A stretch of DNA of 64,000 nucleotides from Rhodobacteraceae bacterium UBA6197 (GCA_002422085.1 DISZ01000018.1:254962-318961); one strand, 5' to 3'. Positions 50,133 to 59,223 are shown, numbered from the stretch's first letter. A program made the numbers and translations. The notes: generated by a model not told the origin, from the letters alone.

Positions 50133-51186
50133 CATTACCCCCGACGATCTGCGCGCCGCCGTCGCCGCCGGCCATGTGACCGAGGCTCAGGCCGCGCGGC
50201 TTTTGGTGCTGGCCGAGGCCCGTTCGGGGCATCGTCTGGGGATGCAGGCCGAAGACGAACCGTTCGAGCTTTTCCGTGGCTTTGCCGAGATCTTCATCTC
50301 GGTCGGTCTGGTCATTCTGGTGTCGGGCATCATGGGAATAACGACGCTGGTCGGGCATCCGGGCGTGATGATGCTGATTTGGGCGGGGTTGTGCTGGGCG
50401 CTGGCGGGATACTTTACCAGACGGCGGCGGATGGTGTTGCCCTCGATCGTTCTGGTGATCGGCTTTGCGCTGGCCGTCAGTGGGGTGATGGTCTGGCTGG
50501 TCGGACGCAGGCTAAGCCTGGACAGCACCGCCACCGGGGCCTCGCTTGCCGTTCTGGCAGGCGTCGCGGTGGCGCTTTTGGCCTGGTATAGGGTCTATCG
50601 GTTGCCGTTCACGATGTTTGTGCTGGGGCTTGTCGGCTTGGCTGCGGTCATGGTGGTGACGCATACGGTGCGCCCTGGTGCGATGGGGCTGAACGCCTCG
50701 GATTATTTTGACTTGCGGCGCGGCTCGGGCCTTGCCGTCGGCATGCTGGCGTTTGGCGTGCTGGCCTTTGCGGGCGGGCTTTGGTTTGACATGCGCGACC
50801 CCTATCGGCTGGGGCGGCACTCTGCCTCGGGGTTTTGGCTGCACCTGCTGGCGGCACCTGCGCTGGTCAACACGGTGGCGCTGACGTTTTTCAACATGGG
50901 GCCAGAGTCGGGCTATGGGCTGCTGGCACTGGCGCTGGCGGTAATCGCCATGCTGGCGCTGATTATCGACCGGCGCAGCTTCCTGACAGCGGGCATCGGC
51001 TATCTGGCTTTTCTGATCGGCTATGTCGCGCGGCAAGGGGGCGAGATGAACCTTGCCTGGATACTGGTCATTCTGGGCCTTGCCATCACCGGGCTTGGCA
51101 CATTCTGGACCGACCTGCGGGCGCGGATGATGCGCGCGTTGCCCGATTTTCCCGGCAAGCACCGCTTGCCGCCCTATTCGGAGTAG
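50125..51186 (+). CDS. Unknown polytopic membrane protein between hslV and hslU
   Basis: 353 residues from the GTG at 50125 (GGAG at 50114-50117 upstream). The N-terminal soluble segment of about 45 residues (DDLRAAVAAGHVTEAQAARL) is helical and may bind a partner. About ten hydrophobic helices follow (50-70, 75-92, 98-120, 134-150, 158-178 and so on). It does not match transporter motifs I know; a DUF2157-type relation is possible. It overlaps hslV by eight bases and ends directly at hslU, so expression is linked to the protease. A role as membrane adaptor or substrate is only a guess. Confidence 0.75.
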   Translation: MADITPDDLRAAVAAGHVTEAQAARLLVLAEARSGHRLGMQAEDEPFELFRGFAEIFISVGLVILVSGIMGITTLVGHPGVMMLIWAGLCWALAGYFTRRRRMVLPSIVLVIGFALAVSGVMVWLVGRRLSLDSTATGASLAVLAGVAVALLAWYRVYRLPFTMFVLGLVGLAAVMVVTHTVRPGAMGLNASDYFDLRRGSGLAVGMLAFGVLAFAGGLWFDMRDPYRLGRHSASGFWLHLLAAPALVNTVALTFFNMGPESGYGLLALALAVIAMLALIIDRRSFLTAGIGYLAFLIGYVARQGGEMNLAWILVILGLAITGLGTFWTDLRARMMRALPDFPGKHRLPPYSE

Positions 51187-52494
51187 ATGATGACCAACCT
51201 GACCCCGCGCGAGATTGTTTCAGAGCTTGACCGCTACATCATCGGGCAGAAGGCCGCAAAGCGGGCGGTGGCGGTGGCGCTGCGCAATCGTTGGCGGCGC
51301 AAGCAGTTGCCTGATGATCTGCGCGAAGAGGTTTACCCCAAGAACATTCTGATGATCGGGCCGACCGGCGTGGGCAAGACCGAAATCAGCCGACGTCTGG
51401 CCAAGCTGGCGCGCGCGCCGTTCCTGAAGGTCGAGGCGACGAAGTTCACCGAGGTGGGCTATGTCGGACGCGATGTCGAACAGATCATCCGTGATCTGAC
51501 CGACGCCGCGATGATCGAAACCCGCACCCGGATGCGCGACGACGTGAAGGCGCGCGCCCACAGCGCCGCCGAAGAACGGGTGATCGAGGCCATCGCCGGC
51601 GCCGATGCGCGCGAAGCCACGCGCGAGATGTTTCGCGGCAAACTGAAGCGCGGCGAGCTGGACAGCACGTTGATTGAACTGGATGTGACCGAGCCGGCGC
51701 CCTCGATGCCGATGTTCGAACTACCCGGACAGCCCGGCGGCATGACCGGGATGGACCTTGGCAGCATCTTCGGCAAGGCTTTTGGCGGGCGCAAGACCCG
51801 CAAGCGGCTGACCGTGGCAGAAAGCTACGAGCTGCTGATCTCGGAAGAGGCGGACAAACTTCTCGACGACGAGGCGGTAAAGGCGGCGGCCCTTGAGGCG
51901 GTGCAGGAAAGCGGCATCGTTTTCATCGACGAAATCGACAAGGTCTGTGCCCGCGCCGAAACCCGTGGCGCCGATGTCAGCCGCGAAGGCGTGCAGCGTG
52001 ATCTGCTGCCGCTGATCGAGGGAACGACGGTTTCAACCAAACACGGGCCGGTGAAAACCGACCACATCCTGTTCATCGCCTCGGGGGCATTTTCGATCGC
52101 CAAGCCGTCGGATCTGCTGCCGGAATTGCAGGGCCGCCTGCCGATCCGCGTGGAATTGCAGCCTCTGACCGAGGACGATTTCGTCCGGATTCTGACCGAG
52201 ACCGACAATGCCCTGACGCTGCAATACACCGCCTTGATGGCGACCGAAGAGGTGACGGTCACCTTTACCCCCGAAGGCATTGCCGCCCTTGCACGGATTG
52301 CCGCCGAGGTAAACCGCAGCGTCGAAAACATTGGTGCACGCAGGCTTTACACGGTGATGGAGCGGGTCTTTGAAGAGCTGTCGTTCAGCGCGCCCGATCG
52401 GGGCGGCGATGCGGTGTTGGTCGATTCTGCCTTTGTCGAACAGCATCTGGGGGATTTGTCGCGCTCGACCGATCTAAGCCGCTACGTCCTGTGA
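51187..52494 (+). CDS. hslU: ATP-dependent protease ATPase subunit HslU
   Basis: 435 residues. AAA+ ATPase: IIGQKAAKRAVAVALRNRWR, Walker A GPTGVGKTEISRRLAKLA, FTEVGYVGRDVEQIIRDL, Walker B GIVFIDEIDKV, and the sensor segment LLPELQGRLPIRVEL. The intermediate domain is at about 110-240, and the C-terminus (STDLSRYVL) activates HslV. HslU unfolds substrates and feeds them to HslV. An ATG is found three bases after the preceding stop. A weak hairpin (52554-52569) follows. Confidence 0.97.
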   Translation: MMTNLTPREIVSELDRYIIGQKAAKRAVAVALRNRWRRKQLPDDLREEVYPKNILMIGPTGVGKTEISRRLAKLARAPFLKVEATKFTEVGYVGRDVEQIIRDLTDAAMIETRTRMRDDVKARAHSAAEERVIEAIAGADAREATREMFRGKLKRGELDSTLIELDVTEPAPSMPMFELPGQPGGMTGMDLGSIFGKAFGGRKTRKRLTVAESYELLISEEADKLLDDEAVKAAALEAVQESGIVFIDEIDKVCARAETRGADVSREGVQRDLLPLIEGTTVSTKHGPVKTDHILFIASGAFSIAKPSDLLPELQGRLPIRVELQPLTEDDFVRILTETDNALTLQYTALMATEEVTVTFTPEGIAALARIAAEVNRSVENIGARRLYTVMERVFEELSFSAPDRGGDAVLVDSAFVEQHLGDLSRSTDLSRYVL

Positions 52495-52596
52495 CGTCAG
52501 ATCTCAGATCGAGCCTGTTTCAGCAAGAACCTGGCCTGAATGGGCTTCTAAAGAGCCGGTGATGCGGCTTTACTGACGCCGCAGGAAGGGACCGAC

Positions 52597-53709
52597 ATGC
52601 AGCGATTCGTCTGGGTTTGGGTGGTCATGGTGCTGGTGGCCTGTTCGCCGCGCGGCGAGATCGTGCTGGCGCCACCGGGGGCCGATTTGGCGCCGGGCCG
52701 GGCGATCTTCTTGGGCACGACGCGGGGACCGGACCCGGAGACCGGGGTGCCGATGACCCGAGGTCGGCTTGAGCATGTGGCCTATGCGCAGTTTGACGTG
52801 GCAGTGCCGCCGGATCGCAAGCCGGGCGATATCCGCTTTACGCCAAAAGGTGCGAAACCGGATCCCACGCGCGATTTCCTGACCACGTCCGAACAATTCT
52901 ACCCCAACGCGCCGGCGTTCCGGTCCGATCTGGCGCGTGCGCTTCGGGCAAATGGCAACGAGGCGGTGGTGTTCGTGCATGGCTACAACAACACGCTGGC
53001 CGAGGGCATGTATCGTTTCGCGCAGCTTGGCCACGATCTGGATTTGCCCGGTGTGCTGGTGCATTATTCATGGCCGTCGATGGCGCACCCGTTGGGCTAT
53101 GCCTACGACCGCGACTCGGCGTTGTTTGCGCGGGACGGCTTTGAGGATCTGCTGGATCAGGTGACAGCCGCCGGGGCGCGGCGGATCATCATCGTGGCCC
53201 ATTCGATGGGCGGCGCGCTGACCATGGAGACGCTGCGCCAAATTGCCCGTTCCGGCAAGAGGGGAACGCTGGAGCATCTGGCCGCTGTGGTGCTGATTTC
53301 CCCTGATCTCGATGTCGATGTTTTTCGCGCGCAGGCCCGCGCCGTCGGGCGATTGCCAGAGCCTTTCGTGATCGTTACCTCGCAGCGCGATCATGCGTTG
53401 CGACTGGCTGCGCGGCTTTCGGGCGAAACCGAAAGGCTGGGCAACCTGCAAGACCTGGACCGGGTCGCGGACCTGAAGGTCACGATGGTCGAGGTGGGGG
53501 CCTTTTCCGTCGGTGATGGACATTTCACACTGGGCCGTTCGCCCGCGCTTTTGGCTTTGTTAGGACAGACGGGCGCCATGGCGGCCGCGCTTGACGGTGA
53601 CCAATCGACCCGAGCGGGCCTTGTTCCGGGCGTCGTTCTGACGGTGCAGCAAGCCACGCGGATCGTCTTGGCGCCGGTCGAACAGATTGCCACGGGTCTG
53701 ACGAACTGA
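52597..53709 (+). CDS. DUF900-type alpha/beta hydrolase lipoprotein
   Basis: 370 residues with a lipoprotein signal (lipobox LVACS, cysteine 16). The hydrolase core has FVHGYNNTLAEGMYRFAQLG (oxyanion segment) and the nucleophile elbow VAHSMGGALTMETL. The C-terminal GDGHFTLGRSP holds the likely catalytic histidine. This is the DUF900 family of esterase/lipase-like proteins. Ribosome site GGAAGGG about six bases upstream. The product would sit in the periplasmic face of a membrane. Substrate unknown. It is the only gene of its unit as far as visible. Confidence 0.85.
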   Translation: MQRFVWVWVVMVLVACSPRGEIVLAPPGADLAPGRAIFLGTTRGPDPETGVPMTRGRLEHVAYAQFDVAVPPDRKPGDIRFTPKGAKPDPTRDFLTTSEQFYPNAPAFRSDLARALRANGNEAVVFVHGYNNTLAEGMYRFAQLGHDLDLPGVLVHYSWPSMAHPLGYAYDRDSALFARDGFEDLLDQVTAAGARRIIIVAHSMGGALTMETLRQIARSGKRGTLEHLAAVVLISPDLDVDVFRAQARAVGRLPEPFVIVTSQRDHALRLAARLSGETERLGNLQDLDRVADLKVTMVEVGAFSVGDGHFTLGRSPALLALLGQTGAMAAALDGDQSTRAGLVPGVVLTVQQATRIVLAPVEQIATGLTN

Positions 53710-53764
53710 ACCCCCCTTTTCATTGACGCGCACCGGGGCCATCAAGGCGTATTGGGAGGCGTGT

Positions 53765-54982
53765 ATGACATTTTGGGGATTCTTGCGTCAGAACGCACGC
53801 TGGCTGGGTGCGGGGATGCTGCTCGCGTTTCTGTCAAGCTTTGGGCAAACCGTTTTCATTTCCGTTTTTGCGGGGAAGATCCGGGCCGAATACGGGCTGA
53901 GCGACGGGAATTGGGGGCTGATCTATACCGCCGCGACGATGAGCTCGGCGGCAACGATGGTCTGGGCCGGGGGGCTGATCGACCGGTTTCGGGTGCGCGC
54001 CTTTGGCACGGCGGTGTTGCTGACATTGGCGCTTGTCTGCATCGCAATGGCGTTCAACCGGGCGGTCTGGGCGCTTCCGGTGGTGATATTCGGATTGCGT
54101 TTCTTTGGCCAAGGCATGGCGCCGCATGCCGCTGTGGTGGCAATGGCACGGTGGTTCGTCGCCAACCGGGGCCGGGCACTGGCGATAGCCGCCTTGGGCT
54201 TTGCACTGGGCGAGGCAACCTTGCCCTTGCTGAGTGTGGCGCTGATGCGCGTGGCCGACTGGCGGATGATCTGGCTGGGGGCGGCGGTGGCGGTCCTGTT
54301 GGGCGTGCCGCTGCTGCGGCTCTTGTTGCAGCAAGAGCGCACCCCGCAGAGCCTGAGCGCCGAAACCCCCAGCCCCGGCATGGGCGGGCGGCACTGGACT
54401 CGGGGCGAAGTGGTGCGTCAGGGCATGTTCTGGGCGGTGATCCCGGCTGTATCGGCACATCCGATCTTTGTTTCGGCGTTTTATTTTCAGCAGGTGCATC
54501 TGGCCGGGGTGCGGGGTTGGGACCATCTTGCGCTGGTCGCGCTGTTTCCGTTGTTTCCGGCGACCAGCGTGGCGTCATCGTTTCTGTTCGGCTGGGCGCT
54601 GGACCGGGTGGGCGCGACGCGTCTGATGGGGGTCTATCCGTTGACGCTTGCCTTGGCGTTCGTGGTGCTGGCAGTCAGCGACAGTCTGACCGGAGCGGCG
54701 CTGGCGATCGCGTTGATGGGGGTGACCTCGGGCGGGCAGGCAACGCTGCCAAATGCCTATTGGGCCGAGGTCTACGGCACCCGGCATATTGGCTCGATCA
54801 AATCGGTGGTGCTGGCCTTTGTGGTGCTTGGCTCGGCGCTGGGGCCCGGCATCACGGGGGTGCTGATCGACCAGGGCATTGCCTTTCCGGCGCAGACTGG
54901 CTGGATTGCGGCGGTGATCGCGGCCTCTTGCGTGCTGTGCCTTGTGGCGGTCGAAAGCGGCTACCGGTTGCGGCGCAAATAG
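53765..54982 (+). CDS. Major facilitator superfamily transporter
   Basis: 405 residues from the ATG at 53765 (GGGAGG five bases upstream). Twelve hydrophobic helices, with family motif A-like segments GGLIDRFRVRAFGTAVLLTL and FGWALDRVGATRLMGVYPLT. The substrate is not clear from sequence; several Rhodobacteraceae relatives are annotated as generic MFS carriers. It is convergent with and overlaps the smr gene by 22 bases. A long open frame in the overlapping +1 phase is a GC-rich shadow. Confidence 0.88.
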   Translation: MTFWGFLRQNARWLGAGMLLAFLSSFGQTVFISVFAGKIRAEYGLSDGNWGLIYTAATMSSAATMVWAGGLIDRFRVRAFGTAVLLTLALVCIAMAFNRAVWALPVVIFGLRFFGQGMAPHAAVVAMARWFVANRGRALAIAALGFALGEATLPLLSVALMRVADWRMIWLGAAVAVLLGVPLLRLLLQQERTPQSLSAETPSPGMGGRHWTRGEVVRQGMFWAVIPAVSAHPIFVSAFYFQQVHLAGVRGWDHLALVALFPLFPATSVASSFLFGWALDRVGATRLMGVYPLTLALAFVVLAVSDSLTGAALAIALMGVTSGGQATLPNAYWAEVYGTRHIGSIKSVVLAFVVLGSALGPGITGVLIDQGIAFPAQTGWIAAVIAASCVLCLVAVESGYRLRRK

Positions 54983-55557
54983 ACGTAGTAGGCGCCTGAT
55001 CCGCCGTGCTTCAGATGCGCCGGCGAGATTTGCAGCACCGCCGCACCCAGCGGCGGCAGGTGCAACCATTGCGGCACCTGATGGCGCAAGACACCTTGGC
55101 GTTGCGGAATCGGTCCGTCATCCAGCCCGCGTTTGCCCTTGCCGGTAATCACCAGCACCAGCCGCTTGCCTGCGTCCTGAGCATTCAGGATAAAGCGGAT
55201 CAACTCGGGGTGGGCCTGCGCGAGGGTCATGCCGTGCAGATCGATCCGACCCTCGGGATCGAGCCGCCCGCGGGTCATTTTCTGATGGGCCTTGCGGTCC
55301 ATACGGATCGGGGCGGCGGCCAGCCTATCTGCCAGCGACGACGCCAGGTCGTGGCGAAAGGTAAAACCTGGGGCGGATTGACCGATCTGAAAATCCCGCA
55401 CCTCGGGTTTCGGGGCAAGGGCTCTTTTGGGCGCCGGATGGTGCAGCGTCGCTGCCGGGTCGGTCACAATCGGGCGGGCGGGGTGAATCGCCTGCGTGGT
55501 GGCGGCAACGCGTGACCAGAGGTCGCGCTCTTCCGGGGTCAGCTTGCGGCGCCTCAT
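54961..55557 (-). CDS. Smr/MutS2-type endonuclease-domain protein
   Basis: 198 residues from the ATG at 55557, which overlaps the mltA stop by four bases. The N-terminal 85 residues are proline- and alanine-rich and probably disordered. The Smr domain follows (RIDLHGMTLAQAHPELIRFI, LVLVITGKGKRG, QYVPQWL-like VPQWLHLPPLGAAVLQ). Smr domains of this kind nick nucleic acids, for example in ribosome rescue. It is co-transcribed with mltA. Convergent overlap with the MFS gene is unusual but modest. Confidence 0.88.
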   Translation of the reverse strand: MRRRKLTPEERDLWSRVAATTQAIHPARPIVTDPAATLHHPAPKRALAPKPEVRDFQIGQSAPGFTFRHDLASSLADRLAAAPIRMDRKAHQKMTRGRLDPEGRIDLHGMTLAQAHPELIRFILNAQDAGKRLVLVITGKGKRGLDDGPIPQRQGVLRHQVPQWLHLPPLGAAVLQISPAHLKHGGSGAYYVYLRRNR

Positions 55558-56441
55558 GGCAATACCTTGCGCGGAAACAAGGCAATCATCCGACCGGCGG
55601 TATTCAGGCCATTCGCCAGCACCAGCGCAGCATCGCCCGTTCCGCAAAATATATCGCCGCGCCCTGCCCCCTTGATTGCGCTGCCAGTATCTTGCGCAAC
55701 CATCAGCCGCGGCGCGAGGCCCGGGCAATCGACCCAGACCGGCGTGCCCAGCGGGATATGTTCCGGGTCCACCGCAAGGCTGCGCAGCGCGGTGACCGGG
55801 ACACCCATGGCGCCCTGCGGGCCCGTGTCCTCGGGCAGATCGAGCGGGCGAAAGAACACGAACGACGGATTGTGGTTCAACAGGTCCTGCACCTGCGCCG
55901 GATGCGCACCACACCAGGCACGAATCGCGTTGGAACTGATTTCGGCGGCGGGTATCGCGCCGCAGCTCACCAGTTCGATCCCGACCGAGCGGTAGGGTTG
56001 GCCGTTCTTGGCCGCATAGCCTAGGCGCAGAGTTCCGCCTTCGGCCAGACGGACACGAACCGAACCTTGAACCTGCGCCAAGAACGCTTCGATCGCGCTT
56101 TCCAGCCAGACAAGTTCCTGTCCGGCCAAGAGGTTGTCCGCCACGATCTGATCCCGCGAGTGCCAGGGCATCTGTGCGCCCAACCCCGGCGGCGGTGCGT
56201 AAAGCGGATGCGCAAATCGGGGGGTCGGCGTCAGTGAACCGGGCAGTTCCGGTTCATAGTATCCGGTAAAATGCACGGTTCCAGAAGTGACTTCATAGGG
56301 GGTGAAGTGCGCTTCGAACCAGGCGCGCGGGTCTGGCACGTTTGCCGGACAATGGGCGTATGTCATGGAAAACGCCGCCCAAGCGGCGGCGTGATCGTCG
56401 GATTCCCAGCCGGGAAGATCAGAAAAGCGCAGCGCCCGCAT
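55554..56441 (-). CDS. mltA: Membrane-bound lytic murein transglycosylase A (MltA) family
   Basis: 295 residues from the ATG at 56441, seven bases after the Tim44-like gene and with GAGG upstream. MltA signatures: HFTGYYEPELPGSLTPTPRF, LEGGTLRLGYAAKNGQPYRS-like (EGGTLRLGYAAKNGQPYRSV), VFFRPLDLPE, and the 3D domain with LMVAQDTGSAIKGAGRGDIF holding the catalytic aspartate. MltA cleaves peptidoglycan glycan strands. No signal peptide is visible at this start, which is odd for a periplasmic enzyme, yet the upstream frame is only a shadow of the neighbouring gene. An alternative secretion path or wrong start cannot be excluded. Confidence 0.9.
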   Translation of the reverse strand: MRALRFSDLPGWESDDHAAAWAAFSMTYAHCPANVPDPRAWFEAHFTPYEVTSGTVHFTGYYEPELPGSLTPTPRFAHPLYAPPPGLGAQMPWHSRDQIVADNLLAGQELVWLESAIEAFLAQVQGSVRVRLAEGGTLRLGYAAKNGQPYRSVGIELVSCGAIPAAEISSNAIRAWCGAHPAQVQDLLNHNPSFVFFRPLDLPEDTGPQGAMGVPVTALRSLAVDPEHIPLGTPVWVDCPGLAPRLMVAQDTGSAIKGAGRGDIFCGTGDAALVLANGLNTAGRMIALFPRKVLP

Positions 56442-56448
56442 CGCCGCC

Positions 56449-57111
56449 TCAGCCGCCTGTGGCGACAAGCTGCCAGTTCGGGTCGGCGCTGCCCATCTTG
56501 CGCGCGAAAGTCCAGACGTCGCGCTGTTTTCTCGAGGCTTTGGGGTCACCCTCGACCACCGTTCCGTTCGCATCGCGCACCGATGAGATCAGCTCTCCGG
56601 TAAAGCGCACGGAAAGCTCGGCCTCGCGGGTGCTGTTGTTGAATTCGGCCTCTTCAAGGGCCAGATCGCGCAGACCCAGAAACTCGGCCTGAACCGTCAG
56701 GCCTTGCTGTTCGCGGTCCTTCACCACACTTTCAAAGGCGGCGTAGACTTCGGGGGCAAGAAAGGCACGAACCTTTTCGATCTCGCCTTTCTCGAATGCC
56801 ATCAGAATCATTTCATAAGCGCCGCGGGCGCCTTGCAAGAAACCCGTCACATTGAACGTGGGCTCGGCCCGCTTCATTGCGGCAAGCGCAATCGCTGCAT
56901 CCGACCCTTCGGGAACATGGTCGGTGATGTCCTGATCGGGGCCGCCTTCGATCACCTCAAAGCCGCGACGGACGGAACGGGTTTCGGGTGCCTCCAGCGG
57001 CACTTCGGGCTTTTCAAAACCCTCACGGGTGCCCAGAACGCTTTTCAGGCGCAGGATCAAAAAGATCGCTATCCCCGCAAGGACCAGCAACTGAATCACG
57101 GCATTGGACAT
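56449..57111 (-). CDS. Tim44-like inner membrane protein
   Basis: 220 residues from the ATG at 57111 (GAGGG about nine bases upstream). A single N-terminal helix (about 4-22, AVIQLLVLAGIAIFLILRLK) is followed by an acidic linker and the Tim44-like domain (FNVTGFLQGARGAYEMILMA; LAPEVYAAFESVVKDREQQG). TimA/Tim44-like proteins of alphaproteobacteria associate with the inner membrane and have been linked to inner-membrane complexes. Here they neighbour mltA and, divergently, fxsA and secB, a conserved arrangement. The frame upstream of 57111 is not homologous. Confidence 0.88.
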   Translation of the reverse strand: MSNAVIQLLVLAGIAIFLILRLKSVLGTREGFEKPEVPLEAPETRSVRRGFEVIEGGPDQDITDHVPEGSDAAIALAAMKRAEPTFNVTGFLQGARGAYEMILMAFEKGEIEKVRAFLAPEVYAAFESVVKDREQQGLTVQAEFLGLRDLALEEAEFNNSTREAELSVRFTGELISSVRDANGTVVEGDPKASRKQRDVWTFARKMGSADPNWQLVATGG

Positions 57112-57234
57112 TCGATAAAACCCTCGGGCAGCCTTTTGATTGGTAACGGCGCTATCTCCACTTATGTAGGGCAGGGGCGTGATCAAGTCCACTGCCGCCC
57201 CAAATGCAATTGAACCACGAGAAAGGGCACGACG

Positions 57235-57708
57235 ATGTGGATTTTTTCGGCTTTTGTCGCGGTACCGCTGATCGAGATCGGGCTGTTCATCCAGGTTGGC
57301 GGGCTGATCGGCCTTTGGCCGACACTGGGGCTGGTGCTGCTGACCGCGCTGATCGGCACCTCATTGGTGCGCGCGCAGGGCGCCCGCGCCTTGGCCGATC
57401 TGCGCGGGGCCATGTCCGACCTGCGCGATCCGACAGCACCGCTTGCCCACGGCGCGCTGATCCTGTTCGCCGGGGCGCTGCTGCTGACGCCAGGGTTTTT
57501 TACCGACACCATGGGGATCTTGCTGTTGATCCCGCAGGTAAGAGCGGCGGTCATGCGCTGGCTGGCCAAGCGGATGCAGGTCGCCAGCTTTACGATGGGG
57601 CCAAGGCCGGCAAAGCCGCACGAGTCGAACGTGATCGACGGTGACTTCTATGAAATCGAGCCGGAAAACCACCCGAAACAAGGGCCGTCGGGCTGGACTC
57701 GGCATTGA
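57235..57708 (+). CDS. fxsA: FxsA family membrane protein
   Basis: 157 residues. Membrane helices near 1-20, 24-43 and 72-95 carry FxsA signatures (VPLIEIGLFIQVGGLIGLWP; LTALIGTSLVRAQGARAL; GALLLTPGFFTDTMGILLLI). FxsA was named for exclusion of phage T7 in F-plasmid strains when overproduced; its normal role is unclear. A basic, proline-rich tail closes the protein. It is followed 55 bases later by secB and divergent from the Tim44-like gene. Confidence 0.92.
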   Translation: MWIFSAFVAVPLIEIGLFIQVGGLIGLWPTLGLVLLTALIGTSLVRAQGARALADLRGAMSDLRDPTAPLAHGALILFAGALLLTPGFFTDTMGILLLIPQVRAAVMRWLAKRMQVASFTMGPRPAKPHESNVIDGDFYEIEPENHPKQGPSGWTRH

Positions 57709-57763
57709 GAGGCGTCGCGGGGGGTGATAGACCCTTGCGCAACTGACAGGAGTGGAGAAACCG

Positions 57764-58264
57764 ATGACGGACGAAACGAATGGTGCCGAGGCGCAGGCGC
57801 CTCAGGTCAAGATGAGCGTGCTGGCGCAGTTCGTGCGCGACATGTCGTTTGAAAACGTGGTAGCGCAAAAGGGCCTGCAAGCGGGTGAAATCGCGCCCGA
57901 GATGCAGGTTCAGGTCAGCCTTGACGCTCGCAAGCGCCCGGTCGAGCACCAGTATGAGGTGATCACCAAGTTCCGGATCACCGCGACGAACAAAGCCACC
58001 GAAACGCCGCTTTACCTGCTTGAGGTCGATTATGGCGGCATCTTCCACGTCGAAGGCGTGCCCGAAGAACAGCTTCACCCGTTCTTGATGATCGAATGCC
58101 CTCGCATGCTGTTCCCGTTCGTGCGGCGGATTGTCTCGGACGTGACGCGCGACGGAGGCTTTCCGCCGTTCAACCTTGAAACCGTTGATTTTCTTGCGCT
58201 TTACCGTGCAGAACTGGCCCGCCGTGCCGAGGCGCAAAAGGCACCCGAGCCGCGCGTTTCCTAA
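57764..58264 (+). CDS. secB: Export chaperone SecB
   Basis: 166 residues from the ATG at 57764; a GTG at 57752 lies too near the AGGAG site to be preferred. The SecB core is clear: VLAQFVRDMSFENVVAQKGL, VITKFRITATNKATETPLYL, VDYGGIFHVEGVPEEQLHPF, ECPRMLFPFVRRIVSD. The tail (RRAEAQKAPEPRVS) is variable. SecB keeps preproteins unfolded and delivers them to SecA. Location after fxsA is typical of alphaproteobacteria. Confidence 0.97.
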   Translation: MTDETNGAEAQAPQVKMSVLAQFVRDMSFENVVAQKGLQAGEIAPEMQVQVSLDARKRPVEHQYEVITKFRITATNKATETPLYLLEVDYGGIFHVEGVPEEQLHPFLMIECPRMLFPFVRRIVSDVTRDGGFPPFNLETVDFLALYRAELARRAEAQKAPEPRVS

Positions 58265-58389
58265 GCGCATGGCGGCCGGAAGGCGCCGCACGCTGCCCCT
58301 GCGGCAAGCTGACCAAGTGACGATTGCGTCGCCGTGGGGAATCCTGTCGGCGGCGCAATTGCTTCAATGCCCGTTTTCGACGAGAGGCC

Positions 58390-58920
58390 ATGCAAGAAAA
58401 GATCCCCGCTTGGGTCGGCGACAGCCTGACCCCCGTTGACAAGCTGAAGGTGCACCGCAAGGGGCTCCGCCACAAGGCTGTGTCGATCTTTGTTTTTGAC
58501 GGGGAAAACGTGCTGATCCAGCGGCGCGCGACAGGGAAATATCATTCGGGCGGCCTGTGGGCCAACACCTGCTGCACCCATCCGAAATGGGGCGAGGCGT
58601 CGGTGGACTGCGCTGTGCGGCGGTTGCGCGAGGAACTGGGAATCAGCGGGCTTTACCCTGCCTTCACTGATCGCATCGAATACCGCGCCGACGTGGGTGG
58701 CGGGCTGATCGAACATGAGGTGGTCGATATCTATCTGGCCTATGCCAAGCCCGACACCACCATAACCACCAACCCCGATGAGGTCAGCGAAGTGCGTTGG
58801 ATCGGCCTTTATGATCTGGCCGCCGAGGTGAAACGCCACCCGGAACGCTTTACCCGCTGGCTGGTGATCTACCTGACGGAACACATGGACCGGATCTTTG
58901 GCGGCGTGCTGCGCAGCTGA
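58390..58920 (+). CDS. idi: Isopentenyl-diphosphate delta-isomerase (type 1)
   Basis: 176 residues from the ATG at 58390, with GAGAGG upstream. Nudix-like fold with type 1 IDI residues: TGKYHSGGLWANTCCTHP (active-site cysteine), CAVRRLREELGI (Nudix-like glutamates), and EHEVVDIYLAYAKP. It interconverts isopentenyl and dimethylallyl diphosphate for isoprenoid, quinone and carotenoid synthesis. In Rhodobacter the same enzyme sits in the photosynthesis cluster; here no photosynthesis genes are seen nearby. It converges on the DUF4387 gene, three bases away. Confidence 0.95.
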   Translation: MQEKIPAWVGDSLTPVDKLKVHRKGLRHKAVSIFVFDGENVLIQRRATGKYHSGGLWANTCCTHPKWGEASVDCAVRRLREELGISGLYPAFTDRIEYRADVGGGLIEHEVVDIYLAYAKPDTTITTNPDEVSEVRWIGLYDLAAEVKRHPERFTRWLVIYLTEHMDRIFGGVLRS

Positions 58921-58923
58921 GTG

Positions 58924-59220
58924 CTAGATCTCAAGTTCAGCCAGCAGCGCGCCCCAGCCCGCACCATGCATGTCGCGGTCGGTGCGCGTGCCCTGCACCA
59001 CCGGGCGCGGCACCGAGAATTTCACCACATTGAGATCAGGTATTTCAAACCGCTTTACCTGCGCCTCTTCGACCCCGAACAATGCGGCCACGCGGGCAGT
59101 CGGAAGCGGGATCACGCGGTCAAAAACGTCTCTATTCCCGCAGAAAATGTCAATTGTCAGCCAGAACGGCCCGGCGTTCTTGGAGCGGACCTTTTCGACA
59201 ATGCTACCCAGTTCAGCCAT
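58924..59220 (-). CDS. DUF4387 protein, partner of AtuA-like protein
   Basis: 98 residues (VEKVRSKNAGPFWLTIDIFC; DVFDRVIPLPTARVAALFGV). DUF4387 proteins are often encoded next to, or fused with, AtuA-like DUF1446 proteins. No enzyme activity is established. It follows the AtuA-like gene by three bases and ends the operon. A complex with AtuA is the simplest reading. Confidence 0.82.
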   Translation of the reverse strand: MAELGSIVEKVRSKNAGPFWLTIDIFCGNRDVFDRVIPLPTARVAALFGVEEAQVKRFEIPDLNVVKFSVPRPVVQGTRTDRDMHGAGWGALLAELEI

Positions 59221-59223
59221 TTC

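Noticed and set aside
52552..52571. Short hairpin after hslU
   Set aside because: Five-base stem and few T residues; too weak to call a terminator with confidence.
53752..54999. A glycine-rich 415-codon frame on the same strand as the MFS gene
   Set aside because: Out-of-phase reading of the transporter; composition is extreme (G, R, A) and membrane helices are lost.
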